In this document: one piece after another, positions 1-9,551 of the stretch
Layout: every line of letters begins with the position of its first letter
Position numbering within the stretch: position 1 is the first letter of the stretch
NCBI GenBank assembly: GCA_019925095.2
Contig: JAHHIN020000030.1
Span: forward strand, 1,116,001 to 1,180,000
DNA length: 64,000 nt
From: Dendrolimus kikuchii
Taxonomy: Eukaryota; Arthropoda; Insecta; Lepidoptera; Lasiocampidae
Direction: 5' to 3'
Program-made: the position numbers and the translations under genes
Notes under the pieces: generated by a model
What the model was told of the DNA's origin: nothing
What the model saw: only the letters and a program-made list of their open reading frames with translations
Database searches by the model: none

Positions 1-2
1 AG

Positions 3-758
3 GCACAGTTAGCCTGCTGTATTAAAAGGTTTGATAATTGGTCAGAGATCAAACAATTTTTAAAATCTACCTTTGGGGAGAAGAAACACTCCACACATCT
101 ACTAGTTGATCTTCAAAATTGTAAACAGTTACCCTCAGAAGATGTGACACAATATTCTTTACGGGTCGAGTCATGTCTCACTCGACTACAAGCCGATATA
201 CATTATAGTTGTCAAGATGAAAAGGAACTTTTAGGTAGGTTGGCCTCAATGGAGGACTTAGCCTTAAACAGCTTTTTGTTAGGGATGAATACAGAATTTT
301 CACACATCGTCAGGTGTAGAAATCCTAAAAGTTTGAGTGAAGCCATTTCCCATGCAGTAGAAGAGGAAAAGCTTCACAATTTATCAAAGTTATCACGTAA
401 ATTAAATAAGCAATGTTCTATTTGTAATAAAGGTGGTCATTTATCGTCGGAATGTTACAGAAATAAGAAACCTAAGCAAACGTCGTATCATATTAATTCA
501 AATAACCACATTCCACGTAAATTAAATCATAATTATAACTCTAATTCTTATAAAAGTAAAACTTGCGCTTATTGCAAAAAGCCAGGTCATCTAATTCAAG
601 AATGTCGCAAGTTGCAGTTTAAAAATAATAATGGACATTCTGAACAAGGTAATTTTATGCCTTCAAGTACAAGTAATTTTATTAAAAGCAACTCTGCAAA
701 TAATGTACATGTTTTAAGTAAAGAGAATAAAGATATGCAGAATGGTAATTTAAACTAA
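3..758 (+). CDS. gag: Gag polyprotein, C-terminal part (errantivirus-like)
   Basis: The frame is open from the window edge and ends at TAA 756-758, so this is the C-terminal 251 codons of a longer Gag. The first ~100 residues resemble a gypsy capsid domain (FDNWSEIKQFLKSTFGEK, then a stretch ending in LLGMNTEFSHIVRCRNP). Two CCHC zinc knuckles follow, CSICNKGGHLSSEC and CAYCKKPGHLIQEC, the nucleic-acid-binding part that packages RNA. The tail is Asn/Ser rich. The last two sense codons are TTA AAC and belong to a frameshift heptamer that overlaps the stop. An apparent GTG start at 144 is only the first start-like codon inside the truncated frame and has no meaning. Confidence 0.85.
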   Translation, partial: AQLACCIKRFDNWSEIKQFLKSTFGEKKHSTHLLVDLQNCKQLPSEDVTQYSLRVESCLTRLQADIHYSCQDEKELLGRLASMEDLALNSFLLGMNTEFSHIVRCRNPKSLSEAISHAVEEEKLHNLSKLSRKLNKQCSICNKGGHLSSECYRNKKPKQTSYHINSNNHIPRKLNHNYNSNSYKSKTCAYCKKPGHLIQECRKLQFKNNNGHSEQGNFMPSSTSNFIKSNSANNVHVLSKENKDMQNGNLN

Positions 759-815
759 ATACGGTTTCGGATTCGTGTCTGCCGGAACCTAAGAATAGTT
801 TTAAAAACGGCACGA
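749..815 (+). promoter_or_regulatory. Predicted -1 ribosomal frameshift signal: heptamer plus pseudoknot
   Basis: The heptamer T TTA AAC (749-755) sits in the Gag frame directly before its TAA stop (756-758). Slipping back one base enters the pol frame, which opens exactly at 749 because its last upstream stop is TAA 746-748. After a 7-nt spacer, 763-770 can pair with 782-789 (8 bp, one U-G wobble). The loop bases 773-779 can pair with 809-815 (7 bp, one wobble). This gives an H-type pseudoknot with loops of 2, 2 and 19 nt. The heptamer and frame switch are read directly; the fold is my own pairing by eye, without energy calculation. -1 frameshifting between gag and pol is known for gypsy-type elements. 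Confidence 0.8.
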
Positions 816-3800
816 TTTCTTTTGATAATAAATTTATTAAGAAACATATTAAATCCTCTGAGTTGAGTTTTAAGTCTCAAGGTCAGTCCACTTGTGGTCA
901 ATTCTCTGTTGCACAAGATGGTTTGCCTTATACTCAGTGTGATTCTGTTGTGCCAAAGTCGCATATTCCTAAGCGTGTTCCTAAGTTTATATCAACACGT
1001 ACAAATGAAGACTTGAAGTTTTCTGGTTTAAAAAACAATCACCAAACTCAAAATATGAGTTCTTTAAATAGGGATTGTTCGCGTGAGAATTCTTATACTA
1101 TACATAATGTGAAAAACATTTCTTTACCTCACGTTTATTTGAAAACCAATTATAATAATAAGCCCTTATGCTTTTTAATTGATACTGGTTCTACTATTTC
1201 ACTCGTGAAATATTCTAGTTTATTGAATAAGCCAGTTCTGGATTCTAAAATTATAAAAATCAAAGGTTTAAGTGACAATGATTCATTCTGTACATCAATT
1301 GGGTCTATAAGACTTAACTTTATACATTATATTTCTCAATACAAGAAAATAATGTTTAACTACTCGTTTAACGTCATTGACGATTCGATTAAATTAAATT
1401 ATGACGGAATATTAGGTAGTGATTTTATTAAACATTTTAAAATCGATATACAATATTCAAGTGACTCTTTTAGTCTAAAAGGCTATAATATACCTATAAG
1501 ATTCAGTGAGTCAACATATGTTATACCTCCGCGTTCTGAAATGGTAATTGAATGCCAAGTTTCTAATTTATCTAACATTTCAAATTCTAGAGAAGCCTTA
1601 ATTTTAGACACAAAAATATGTGAAGGTGTTTTTTTGGCTAATTGTTTAGTCCGCGTAAAACCTAATAATAGGGTTAATGTATCCGTGTTAAATACTACGG
1701 AGTCCGCGATTGAAATAAATAATTTTCAGGCAGAATTAACCTCTTTTGATTTGCCGCCGAAATTAAACGACGAGAAACATAAACTTATACATCAATTGAG
1801 TTCTTCGAGTACTGATCGTTCTCACAAAGTTTTAGAGCAGATAAGATGCTCTCATTTAAACCCACAAGAAAAAAGGACGTTAATGAACTGTCTTTCTAAA
1901 TATACTGATATTTTTCATCTTGATGGAGAATACTTAAGTTACACTAGTGCCATTGAGCATTCTATTAATACTGGGGATTCACCCCCTATTAATGTTAAGT
2001 CATATCGTTTTCCAGAAGTTCATAAAGATGAAGTAGAGAAGCAAATAAAGAAGATGCTTGATCAAAATATTATTCGTCCTTCAATTTCTCCTTGGAGTGC
2101 ACCCGTCTGGGTGGTGCCTAAGAAGCTAGATGCTTCTGGCAAGCAAAAATGGCGAATCGTAATTGACTATCGTCGTTTAAATGATGTCACAGTTTCCGAG
2201 GTTTACCCTCTTCCCCTTATAAATGACATCTTAGACCAATTAGGTCATTCTAAATATTTTAGCACGCTTGACTTAGCGTCAGGATTTCATCAGATTCGTT
2301 TAAATGCCAAAGACACTGAAAAAACAGCGTTCAGTGTAACTACTAATAATGTTTCAGGACATTTTGAATTTACTAGGATGCCTTTTGGGTTGAAAAATGC
2401 CCCTTCAACATTTCAGAGACTGATGAACTCAGTCCTTTCAGGATTACAAGGTCTTCATTGTTATATTTACTTAGATGATTGTATTTTATATTCACATGAT
2501 CTTGAAAGTCATATGCAGAAAATTGAATTAGTATTTTCTAAGTTTAGAGAGGCAAACTTAAAGTTACAGCCCGACAAATGTGAATTTTTGAGGCGTGAAG
2601 TCGCTTATCTTGGGCATGTTATTACAGATAAGGGTGTTTCGCCTAACCCAGACAAGGTAAAGGCAATATCTCAATTTCCTACACCCAAAACACCGAAAGA
2701 TATCAAGTCTTTTCTCGGTTTGACCGGTTACTACCGCCGCTTTATTGAAAACTTTTCTCATATTACAAAACCTCTCACTTCACTATTGAAAAAGGATTCT
2801 ATTTTTAATTGGGCACACGAGCAAGAACAAGCTTTTGTTAACCTTAAAGAAAAACTAATTTCTGCTCCTTTATTACAATATCCGGATTTTTCACAACCGT
2901 TTATTGTTACCACCGATGCGTCTAACTACGCCGTTGGTGCTATTTTGTCACAGGGCGAGATTGGCAAGGATAAGCCTATAGCATATGCATCTCGCACCTT
3001 AAATAAACAAGAAGGAAACTACACTACTACGGAGAAAGAACTCCTCGCGATTCTTTTTGGGGTTAACACGTTCCGCCCCTATCTTTATGGGTACAAGTTT
3101 AAAATTGTAACGGATCACCGTCCTCTTACATGGCTGTTTAGTGCCAAGGATCCTGGTGGACGTTTATTAAGATGGCGATTAAAACTTGAAGAATATGATT
3201 ACGAAATTATATACAAACCTGGTCGAGTAAACTCGAATGCAGATGCTTTATCTCGCAATCCAGTTAATGCCATTGTTCATTCTAATTTAAATGATACAAC
3301 ATATGAAACTTATTTTAAAAGGCAATTTACTAAAAGTATTTCTAATGACACTAAAATAGAAGAACATAATCAAAGTTTACATTTAGCAAAACAAAAATTA
3401 ATTGCGTGTCCGAGTGCCTTAGATTTGGACAATTCAATGCCAAATGTCGAAAAAATATTATCAATGTCAAATGATTCAAAAGAATTATTTTCTACTGAAC
3501 GTGAAACCGAAACGGTTAAGTCGCTAAATATAAATAATAAAACAATATATTTCTTATTTACTAAAATTCATCATTATGAAGAGTCGTCTTATAAATGTAT
3601 CTATAATTTATTAATAAAGTTAAGAGACAATATTATAAATAACTTCGAAAACGAAGAACTTGCTATATCAGATTTTTCAGAACCTTTTACAAAATTAGTG
3701 TATACAAAGATATATAACATGATCGCTTACGTTTTTCATGGTACTAATATTAAAATTCATATTTATAAAAATCACCTTCTCTATCCAACTCCTGCCGAAG

Positions 3801-4825
3801 TTCCAAATATCCTTAAAGAAAACCACGGGACTAGTATAGCTGGTCACCCGGGTATTAAACGAATGTATAATAGAATTAAATCTTCATACTTTTGGAAAAG
3901 TATGCGTTCAGATATAGAACGGTTTGTAAAAGATTGTAAAATGTGTCAGATAAATAAGCCTCTACGGACTAAAAATAAAGCTCCGATGGTTATAACTTCC
4001 TCAAGTACCAAACCCTTTGAAAGACTAGCTTTAGATATAGTTGGTACTTTGCCCGAAGCCGGCATTCAGAAATTTAAATATATTTTAACGTTACAGGATG
4101 ATTTAACTAAATTCTCTTGTGCATACCCAATGATAACTTCTACCACTGATGAAATTGCACGTAACTTAATTCATTTCTTTTCTTTATTCGGGTTTCCTAA
4201 AATGATTCTTACCGATCAAGGAACATGCTTCACGTCCGAGTTATTCAGACAACTTACTGAAATACTTAAAATTAAAAACTTATTTTCTACTCCATATCAT
4301 CCACAAACAAACGGTGCGCTAGAGCGTAGCCACGCTACTCTGAAAGAGTATTTAAAGTCATTCGTTAACGAAAATCAAAACGATTGGCATTGTTATATTG
4401 CTACTGCAATTCTTTCCTATAACACTACTCCACATTGTACAACCCAATTCACTCCATTCGAATTATTATACGGATACAAGCCGTCTATCCCAAGTAGTTT
4501 GAGCGATTCAAGTAATAATACTACTTACCATGAATATATACAAGCTCTGCAATATAGAATGAAATGCTGCCGCGAGAAAGCATTAGAATATATACTAAAT
4601 AGCAAAGAAAAATCCAAACAATATTACGACAAAACATCAAAGGAATTAACTTATAAAACAGGAGATCTGGTATACTTAAAACAACACCATCGTCTACGGA
4701 AAGCATTATCCCCAGTGTGGAAGGGACCTTATAAAATAATAAAGACACACGGTAAAAATAACGTTACATTACTAATAAATAGAAAGCATATGAAATATCA
4801 TATTAACGAGATAAAACCAGCTTGA
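749..4825 (+). CDS. pol: Pol polyprotein: protease, reverse transcriptase, RNase H, integrase
   Basis: One open frame from the frameshift point at 749 to TGA 4823-4825. No ATG begins it; it should be made as a Gag-Pol fusion. Domains in order: retropepsin with LIDTGSTISLV near 1180; reverse transcriptase with RIVIDYRRLN near 2155, STLDLASGFHQI near 2265 and the catalytic YLDD near 2470; RNase H beginning TTDASNYAVGAILSQ near 2910; integrase HHCC zinc finger (H-G-T-S-I-A-G-H then CKMC) at about 3820-3950; catalytic core with LDIVG near 4033, LTDQG near 4210 and the glutamate of GALERSH near 4315. Basic C-terminal tail. No inactivating change was seen in the catalytic residues. It overlaps the env open frame by 19 bases. 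Confidence 0.92.
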   Translation, partial: FKLNTVSDSCLPEPKNSFKNGTISFDNKFIKKHIKSSELSFKSQGQSTCGQFSVAQDGLPYTQCDSVVPKSHIPKRVPKFISTRTNEDLKFSGLKNNHQTQNMSSLNRDCSRENSYTIHNVKNISLPHVYLKTNYNNKPLCFLIDTGSTISLVKYSSLLNKPVLDSKIIKIKGLSDNDSFCTSIGSIRLNFIHYISQYKKIMFNYSFNVIDDSIKLNYDGILGSDFIKHFKIDIQYSSDSFSLKGYNIPIRFSESTYVIPPRSEMVIECQVSNLSNISNSREALILDTKICEGVFLANCLVRVKPNNRVNVSVLNTTESAIEINNFQAELTSFDLPPKLNDEKHKLIHQLSSSSTDRSHKVLEQIRCSHLNPQEKRTLMNCLSKYTDIFHLDGEYLSYTSAIEHSINTGDSPPINVKSYRFPEVHKDEVEKQIKKMLDQNIIRPSISPWSAPVWVVPKKLDASGKQKWRIVIDYRRLNDVTVSEVYPLPLINDILDQLGHSKYFSTLDLASGFHQIRLNAKDTEKTAFSVTTNNVSGHFEFTRMPFGLKNAPSTFQRLMNSVLSGLQGLHCYIYLDDCILYSHDLESHMQKIELVFSKFREANLKLQPDKCEFLRREVAYLGHVITDKGVSPNPDKVKAISQFPTPKTPKDIKSFLGLTGYYRRFIENFSHITKPLTSLLKKDSIFNWAHEQEQAFVNLKEKLISAPLLQYPDFSQPFIVTTDASNYAVGAILSQGEIGKDKPIAYASRTLNKQEGNYTTTEKELLAILFGVNTFRPYLYGYKFKIVTDHRPLTWLFSAKDPGGRLLRWRLKLEEYDYEIIYKPGRVNSNADALSRNPVNAIVHSNLNDTTYETYFKRQFTKSISNDTKIEEHNQSLHLAKQKLIACPSALDLDNSMPNVEKILSMSNDSKELFSTERETETVKSLNINNKTIYFLFTKIHHYEESSYKCIYNLLIKLRDNIINNFENEELAISDFSEPFTKLVYTKIYNMIAYVFHGTNIKIHIYKNHLLYPTPAEVPNILKENHGTSIAGHPGIKRMYNRIKSSYFWKSMRSDIERFVKDCKMCQINKPLRTKNKAPMVITSSSTKPFERLALDIVGTLPEAGIQKFKYILTLQDDLTKFSCAYPMITSTTDEIARNLIHFFSLFGFPKMILTDQGTCFTSELFRQLTEILKIKNLFSTPYHPQTNGALERSHATLKEYLKSFVNENQNDWHCYIATAILSYNTTPHCTTQFTPFELLYGYKPSIPSSLSDSSNNTTYHEYIQALQYRMKCCREKALEYILNSKEKSKQYYDKTSKELTYKTGDLVYLKQHHRLRKALSPVWKGPYKIIKTHGKNNVTLLINRKHMKYHINEIKPA

Positions 4826-4839
4826 AATATCATTGTTTC

Positions 4840-4841
4840 AG
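4840..4841 (+). other. Candidate 3' splice site for env mRNA
   Basis: The string cattgtttcag, a moderate acceptor, ends at 4841 just inside the env open frame. The frame opens after TAA 4804-4806 and has no early ATG; the first start-like codon is TTG at 4822. Errantivirus env is known to be expressed from a spliced subgenomic RNA whose acceptor lies near the end of pol. The donor would be upstream of the window. Inference from position and sequence only. Confidence 0.45.
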
Positions 4842-6771
4842 GTTTGGGAAAAGCTGTTCAGAATTCATAGAACCGATAGTCCATAGTCCAGGACTATATT
4901 TTGACCCAACTTCTATAGTCTATTATTACAATAATTTTTGGAGTGTAGTCACTCATATAGAAATAATTCCTATCAAACCATATTTGGATAATATTGAAAA
5001 TGCCATTACAAATGTTGAAATTTTTTGTAATAAAATACAGGAAAATTATGCAGTGAATATGGACTGCAAGGATACTATAAATCCTTTAGAAATTTTGATG
5101 AATGCAAATTACCTTAAATTTAATTCTTTGTCGCATCTTATTACCGAGAATGGCCCAATTAAATCTAAAAGAGCCATAGAATTCGGTGGAGAAATTCTTA
5201 AATTCTTTTTCGGCACTTTAGACGCCGATGATGCTAGAAAATATGATGAAGCTATTTCTGACTGTCAACAAAACGAGCATCAGTTATATTCTTTAATGAA
5301 AGATAATATTCACGTGGTGAAATCCACTATAAATAATTTTAATATATCTATAAGAAAATTAAATGACAATGAGGATAGATTAAACAAACATATTGAAAAA
5401 TTAAACTATATATTGACTAGAAATACTAAAGAAAATATAAACTTAAATAATGCTGTTAAAATTAATTCTATTTTTAATATCATTGAAAGTTCTATCATTT
5501 CAGTCTCGAATATTTTAGACACTATTCTAAATTCTATACTATTCGCGAAAACTAATATTTTACATCCTTATATTTTAACTCCTACCAATTTATATAACGA
5601 ACTTTCTAAAAGTAAAATAAGTAAGGGAAATTTAGAATTTCCAGTATCATTATCTTTAGGAAATATTCACTCTATTATAGACTTATCTACTTTAATTTCT
5701 TATTTTTATAATAATAAAATATTTTTTGTAATTAAAATTCCTTTAATTACTCCTATTAAGTTTAATATGTACAAGATTTTACCATTACCTACTTCACGAG
5801 ATGTGAATAATTTTAAAACCTATGTTCTTATTCAACCAAATAATCTGTACATGTCAATAACAGACGATAGATTGAATTATGCATTATCAGATAATATTAA
5901 TGATTGTAAAAATGTAAACCAGAAATTCAGTATATGCCCATTACCATCGATTCTTTCTACTATTAAAAATCCGTCTTGTGAAACAAAGTTATTAACAGAA
6001 GTAAATCTAGAAATTCCAGAAATTTGTAATTTTAAAATAATCTATGGTAATGTAGATTTGTGGCAAAAACTTAAAGATGGTAGATATATTTATGTGCAAT
6101 CAAAAGCCAGTAGATTAACTATCAATTGTGAGCAAAATATAAAAGATTTTACTATACAAGGTACAGGTATTTTGACCTTAAATAAAAATTGTGTTGCATA
6201 TTTTCAAAACTTACAATTTTATCCTACAATTACATATGAATCAGTTCTACCAAACCAACTGTCCATTAATTTTAATATTTTGCAAGATTGTGAAAAATAT
6301 AAATTATTAAATAAAAGTATCGAGCTGCTAACACCAATCTCCATTTCAAATATAAACTTAGAAAATTTAAACTTAGCATCTCATAAATTAGAAAATGAAA
6401 TTAACCAATCAGAAAAGTATTCGCATATATTAAAATATGGAAATTATTATTCAATAACCACTTATATTATTATTGCATTTATTTTCTTCTATGTTTTTTA
6501 TAAAATTTATTCCAAGTGTTTTCGTAATTGTGTAAAAAAGGATTCCTGTTGCATCCAAATTTTTAATCAATGTTATAATAAGAAAACACACAAATCTAAT
6601 TTAGATATTAATACTTCCATAGAACTAACAGAAATCTCTGATGAATCCGTCGAATGCGACAAGAATTCTTTTCGAAGTCTACCAGAAATAGAAATAAATA
6701 AAAATAAGAATAAAATCATACATAGAAACTTTATACAAAGAAACTCAAACAGAAACTTATCAAATTTTTAA
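4842..6771 (+). CDS. env: Envelope fusion protein, baculovirus F-like (errantivirus Env)
   Basis: The open frame runs from 4807 to TAA 6769-6771, about 640 residues. The N-terminus is probably supplied by an upstream exon, so no signal peptide is visible. A dibasic furin-like site KSKR near 5165 is followed by a glycine/phenylalanine-rich segment with FFFGTLDADD, the placement of the fusion peptide in F-type class I fusion proteins. Next come long Asn-rich heptad-like helices (about 5290-5560), a middle region with scattered cysteines, and a membrane anchor rich in I, F and Y near 6455-6510, followed by a basic, cysteine-bearing cytoplasmic tail of about 80 residues. In this family the protein mediates membrane fusion. 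No stop or frameshift was seen. Confidence 0.8.
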
Positions 6772-6979
6772 AATTTAAATATTTCAAATAAATAACATTT
6801 CTTTATTTCTATTTCAGACTATAATCATAAGCTAAATATTATTACAGATTTTTATGTTAGTCATTTTTATTTTAATAAGATTTCTTTAAAATTATATTCG
6901 ATTAATGTAATATCCTTGAAATGTTATAAAGTTTTTATTTTTGTCCTTCGCTTATCATATACGATAATGCTCCGTCTTT

Positions 6980-7010
6980 AAGGGGGGAGCTGTTATGACA
7001 TTGTATTGTA
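6980..7010 (+). other. Polypurine tract and start of truncated 3' LTR
   Basis: The purine run AAGGGGGGAGC (6980-6990) directly precedes TGTTATGACATTG, a TG-initial LTR start at 6991. This is where plus-strand priming occurs in LTR elements. By about 7020 the sequence is already a LINE on the other strand, so nearly all of the LTR is missing. The 5' LTR is outside the window, so the boundary cannot be confirmed here. Confidence 0.6.
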
Positions 7011-7021
7011 TGAACATTTGC

Positions 7022-7504
7022 TTACATGTGCAATTGTACTTTATATAAAACCAATTCGATTTTCTCTAATAAAGAGAGAGCATTATTAACCGGAGACTTA
7101 AAGACACCTAGATTATATTTTTCAGGAAAAACAGACGACGGTAAAGAGTTCCACTCTTCAGCGGTGCGTATGATGAAAGAGGAAGCATAGCGTTTCGTCC
7201 GCTTCGTTGGTATTTCCACCATATATCGGTGGCGTGAGTGCGTACGTCTGCTTGTCCGGTGGTAGAATGGTGAGGGAGGAACCAATTCATGTAATTCCGT
7301 GGCACACTCCCCGAAGTGTATCCTATAGAATACCGACAAACTGGCGACCTTACGTCGATGACTTAGGCTCTGAAGCCTCTCGTCGAATAGTTGGTTATTG
7401 CCTATCAGTTTCCTAGCTCTTTTCTCTATTGAATCGAGTGTCTCTAACTGGTATTTAGCTGAGCCATCCCAAAGATGAGAGCAGTACTCCATGCAAGACC
7501 GAGT
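7022..7504 (-). pseudogene. CR1/jockey-type LINE, C-terminal end of ORF2
   Basis: Reading on the minus strand gives RSCMEYCSHLWDGS, then LDSIEKRARKLIG, then RRKVASLSVFYRIHFGEC and AEEWNSLPSSVFP before a stop at 7022-7024. This is the conserved segment that ends the reverse transcriptase ORF of CR1/jockey-type LINEs in arthropods. Homology stops near 7504, so the copy is 5' truncated. It abuts the truncated LTR on its 3' side and an R1-like fragment on its 5' side. The frame is uninterrupted over about 155 codons. Confidence 0.75.
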
Positions 7505-8396
7505 TACGTATTAAGAGATTCAGCACGTACTGCAGTACATGCGAGGTAGGCCGGCAAAGGCTTAGCCCGCTCAACCACAGAGGCCGTCGAAGCCTATTCT
7601 CGAACTTCCCTTTCTGAGGGCTGTGGGCTCGCTCGCGCATTCCCTTCCAGCCTGGACGGACGACGGCCGGCCCCTTTACGGGCTGGCCCCACCATCTGCT
7701 AGCTGGAGACCTGGGTCTCTGCGGTACTTCAACAACGGAGGCCGTCACATACGATCCCCCGTTGCCGCCGCCGGATCTGGCGGGAGGGGCGTGGCGGTCT
7801 ACTCCCTCTCCCGCTGCTCAGCCTCCTTTGTGAACATGACGGTCTCGCAGGAGACGGCTGCGTCCCACGTGTTGGCGCTCCCGACCATGGTTTTCACCAC
7901 GGCCGGGAGGAACAAATCCGCCCCGATGGCCGCGAAGAGATCAGGACGCAGCTCGTCCCAGGCTGGACAAAGCTGGAGGGTGTGCGGCGCCGTGTCTTCA
8001 TCGCCTCCGACGCAGTGGTGGCACTGCGACCTTTGCTCACGTCTTATTTGACACGGATACCTCCCGAAGCATCCATGCTTCGAGGGGACTTGTGTCAAGC
8101 GGAGTATCAGAGTGCCGTGAGGCCTCTGCAGCCATTCTGGCATGATTGGCCTCATCGCTTGGATAACGGCGACGCCGACCGTGGCTTAGAAGGCGGTCCG
8201 CCCACTCTACCACCTGAACCTTGCGCAACTCCTCTCTGCGCCCCTTGGTATCACGGGGCGCAAGTCGGCCACTACTAACCTCTTTCTTACGCCACGCGTA
8301 CAAGTGGCGTAAAAAGAACACTGGCCTTTAGGCCCCACAGCAGAGTGCCGTCTATCAGGGAGGCCGCTTCGAATAATACTGTGTAACACCATCGGA
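7505..8396 (-). pseudogene. Degraded R1-clade LINE fragment (different subfamily), 3' end
   Basis: The minus frame 7799-8155 contains LTQVPSKHGCFGRYPC followed by CHHC, then HTLQLC and CPAWDELRPD. This is the zinc-finger C-terminus of R1-clade ORF2, also seen in the four longer copies here, but the sequence is clearly diverged from theirs. The residues just before it are in another frame (8037-8321), so the copy carries a frameshift. 7505-7798 is the 3' UTR. It contains a stretch (near 7530-7565) that resembles 19165-19200, suggesting a dispersed relative. Confidence 0.7.
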
Positions 8397-8821
8397 CGTT
8401 TTTTTTTTTTTTTTTTATAAATAATATTGTATAATAATTAAACGATTAGTCTAATACACTACTTTATTTTTGGCACTTTTTTTTTTTTAAATATATCCCA
8501 ACTTGCGCTTTATGAAACTCGTTCTATCTTGTATGGTAGAATTGGTAGTCCGCCGCGTAACACAAGATGTTAATTTCTGCATTAGCGTTCGGTTACACAG
8601 CACAAATTGTGCTGCACAATGCCTCTTGAGTCCTTCACGCTACGCCCACTCCAGGACTACTATGCAGGACAGTGAATGAGCCTTTTACAGTGTTGACACG
8701 CAGCAATTTCTCTAATTAGTGTTGGTAACAATCCAATCCAATTGTTAAAAAAAAATCGTTTATCATACTTTTATTTAGTGGAAATATTAAATCATATGAT
8801 TAATTTAGATAAGAAATTAGC
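8397..8821. other. Non-coding stretch upstream of the ZAD gene
   Basis: It begins with a T run (8399-8416) that may be the poly(A) end of a minus-strand insertion, then AT-rich unique-looking sequence with a second T run near 8479. It should contain the promoter and 5' UTR of the gene starting at 8822, but I see no convincing TATA box or initiator. Confidence 0.4.
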
Positions 8822-8923
8822 ATGGCAGACACGTGTAGGGTGTGTTTGTGCAGTGATAGACGTATGTACACTATTAGCAACACCGCGTTTCAAGAAGTAT
8901 GGGAAAAGTTAACCAATGCTAAG
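8822..8923 (+). CDS. ZAD-C2H2 zinc finger gene, exon 1 (first half of ZAD)
   Basis: ATG at 8822 opens 34 codons that end in phase 0 at AAG, followed by the donor GTGAGC (8924). The sequence starts MADTCRVCLC and continues with a QEVWEKLTN helix. This matches the first half of the zinc-finger-associated domain (ZAD), a C4 zinc-binding dimerisation domain at the N-terminus of many insect C2H2 proteins; C-R-V-C is the first cysteine pair. The second pair is in exon 2. The next 15 intron bases are duplicated around LINE copy A, which lies directly downstream. The start is supported by the position of the ZAD; no upstream in-frame ATG was considered necessary. Confidence 0.8.
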
Positions 8924-8925
8924 GT

Positions 8926-8940
8926 GAGCTCATGAACTTT
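8926..8940 (+). repeat. Target-site duplication, left side of LINE copy A
   Basis: gagctcatgaacttt, repeated exactly at 16813-16827. It starts at the third base of ZAD intron 1. Confidence 0.9.
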
Positions 8941-8954
8941 CACATTTTCTGGAG

Positions 8955-9384
8955 GGCATCCGTGCGAAGCAGTCGCAAATGCCCGTGCTCTTTGCGGAAA
9001 TTGCAATTTTCCACGCTTTTTCGCTCCTAAAAAGCGACAATAGTTGTGTAGTGATAGTGTACAGTGTTATTTCGTTTTTTTTTTTTTTTTTTTTTTTTAA
9101 ATCTCCTTTCTCTCAGGCTAACGAGATTGCCTAAGTGTAGATCTTTTATTTTATTTATTATAGAAATTTTCTTTTATCTATCCGTATATTATAGCTACTT
9201 TTCATTTAGGGTAAATAAACTGTTACTGCAAGGTGATTTGGTTGTAGTAGTGTCACGGCATCCGTGCGAAGCAGTCGCAAATGCCCGTGCTTTTTGCGGA
9301 AATTGCAATTTTCCACGCTTTTTCGCTCCTAAAAAGCGACAAATTGCGACAATAGTTGTGTAGTGATAGTGTACAGTGTTATTT
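8955..9384 (+). repeat. Duplicated 5' UTR block around a T24-headed insert (copy A)
   Basis: Bases 8955-9072 and 9257-9384 are near-identical copies of the element's 5' end; the second has 10 extra bases (a repeat of gcgacaaatt type) also present in copy B, and there is one substitution. Between them is T24 (9075-9098) and about 156 bases of AT-rich sequence seen nowhere else in the window. It reads like a minus-strand poly(A) insertion with a very long target duplication, or a template jump that copied the 5' end twice. Confidence 0.7.
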
Positions 9385-9551
9385 AGTTCGATTCCGGCGC
9401 GAATCAGTTGTTTTTCGACTGGGGTGAGTTGTTAAGCTCTATTCGCTTGTTCATTTCGGCGCGCCTAGGCGCATTACGCAATAACGGTCGTTTGTGTCGA
9501 TAGATATTCACACGCGTCGACTGGTCTCAGCAAGGGAACGGGCCTCCAGTA

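Larger units (their letters stand above)
1..7010 (+). mobile_element. Errantivirus-like Ty3/gypsy element (5' part off window)
   Basis: Gag, Pol and Env lie in order on the plus strand, followed by a non-coding tail, a purine tract (6980-6990) and the apparent start of a 3' LTR at 6991. This order, an Env of the baculovirus F type, and overlapping reading frames are the known hallmarks of insect errantiviruses. The 5' LTR, primer binding site and Gag N-terminus lie before position 1. The 3' LTR seems to be cut short: about 30 bases after its start the sequence belongs to a LINE fragment. Pol and Env have no internal stop, so the copy looks young, but a missing 3' LTR would make it defective. 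Confidence 0.85.

Noticed and set aside
144..146. GTG as the start of Gag, and TTG 863 as the start of Pol
   Set aside because: Both frames are open further upstream; Gag is cut by the window edge and Pol opens at the frameshift heptamer.
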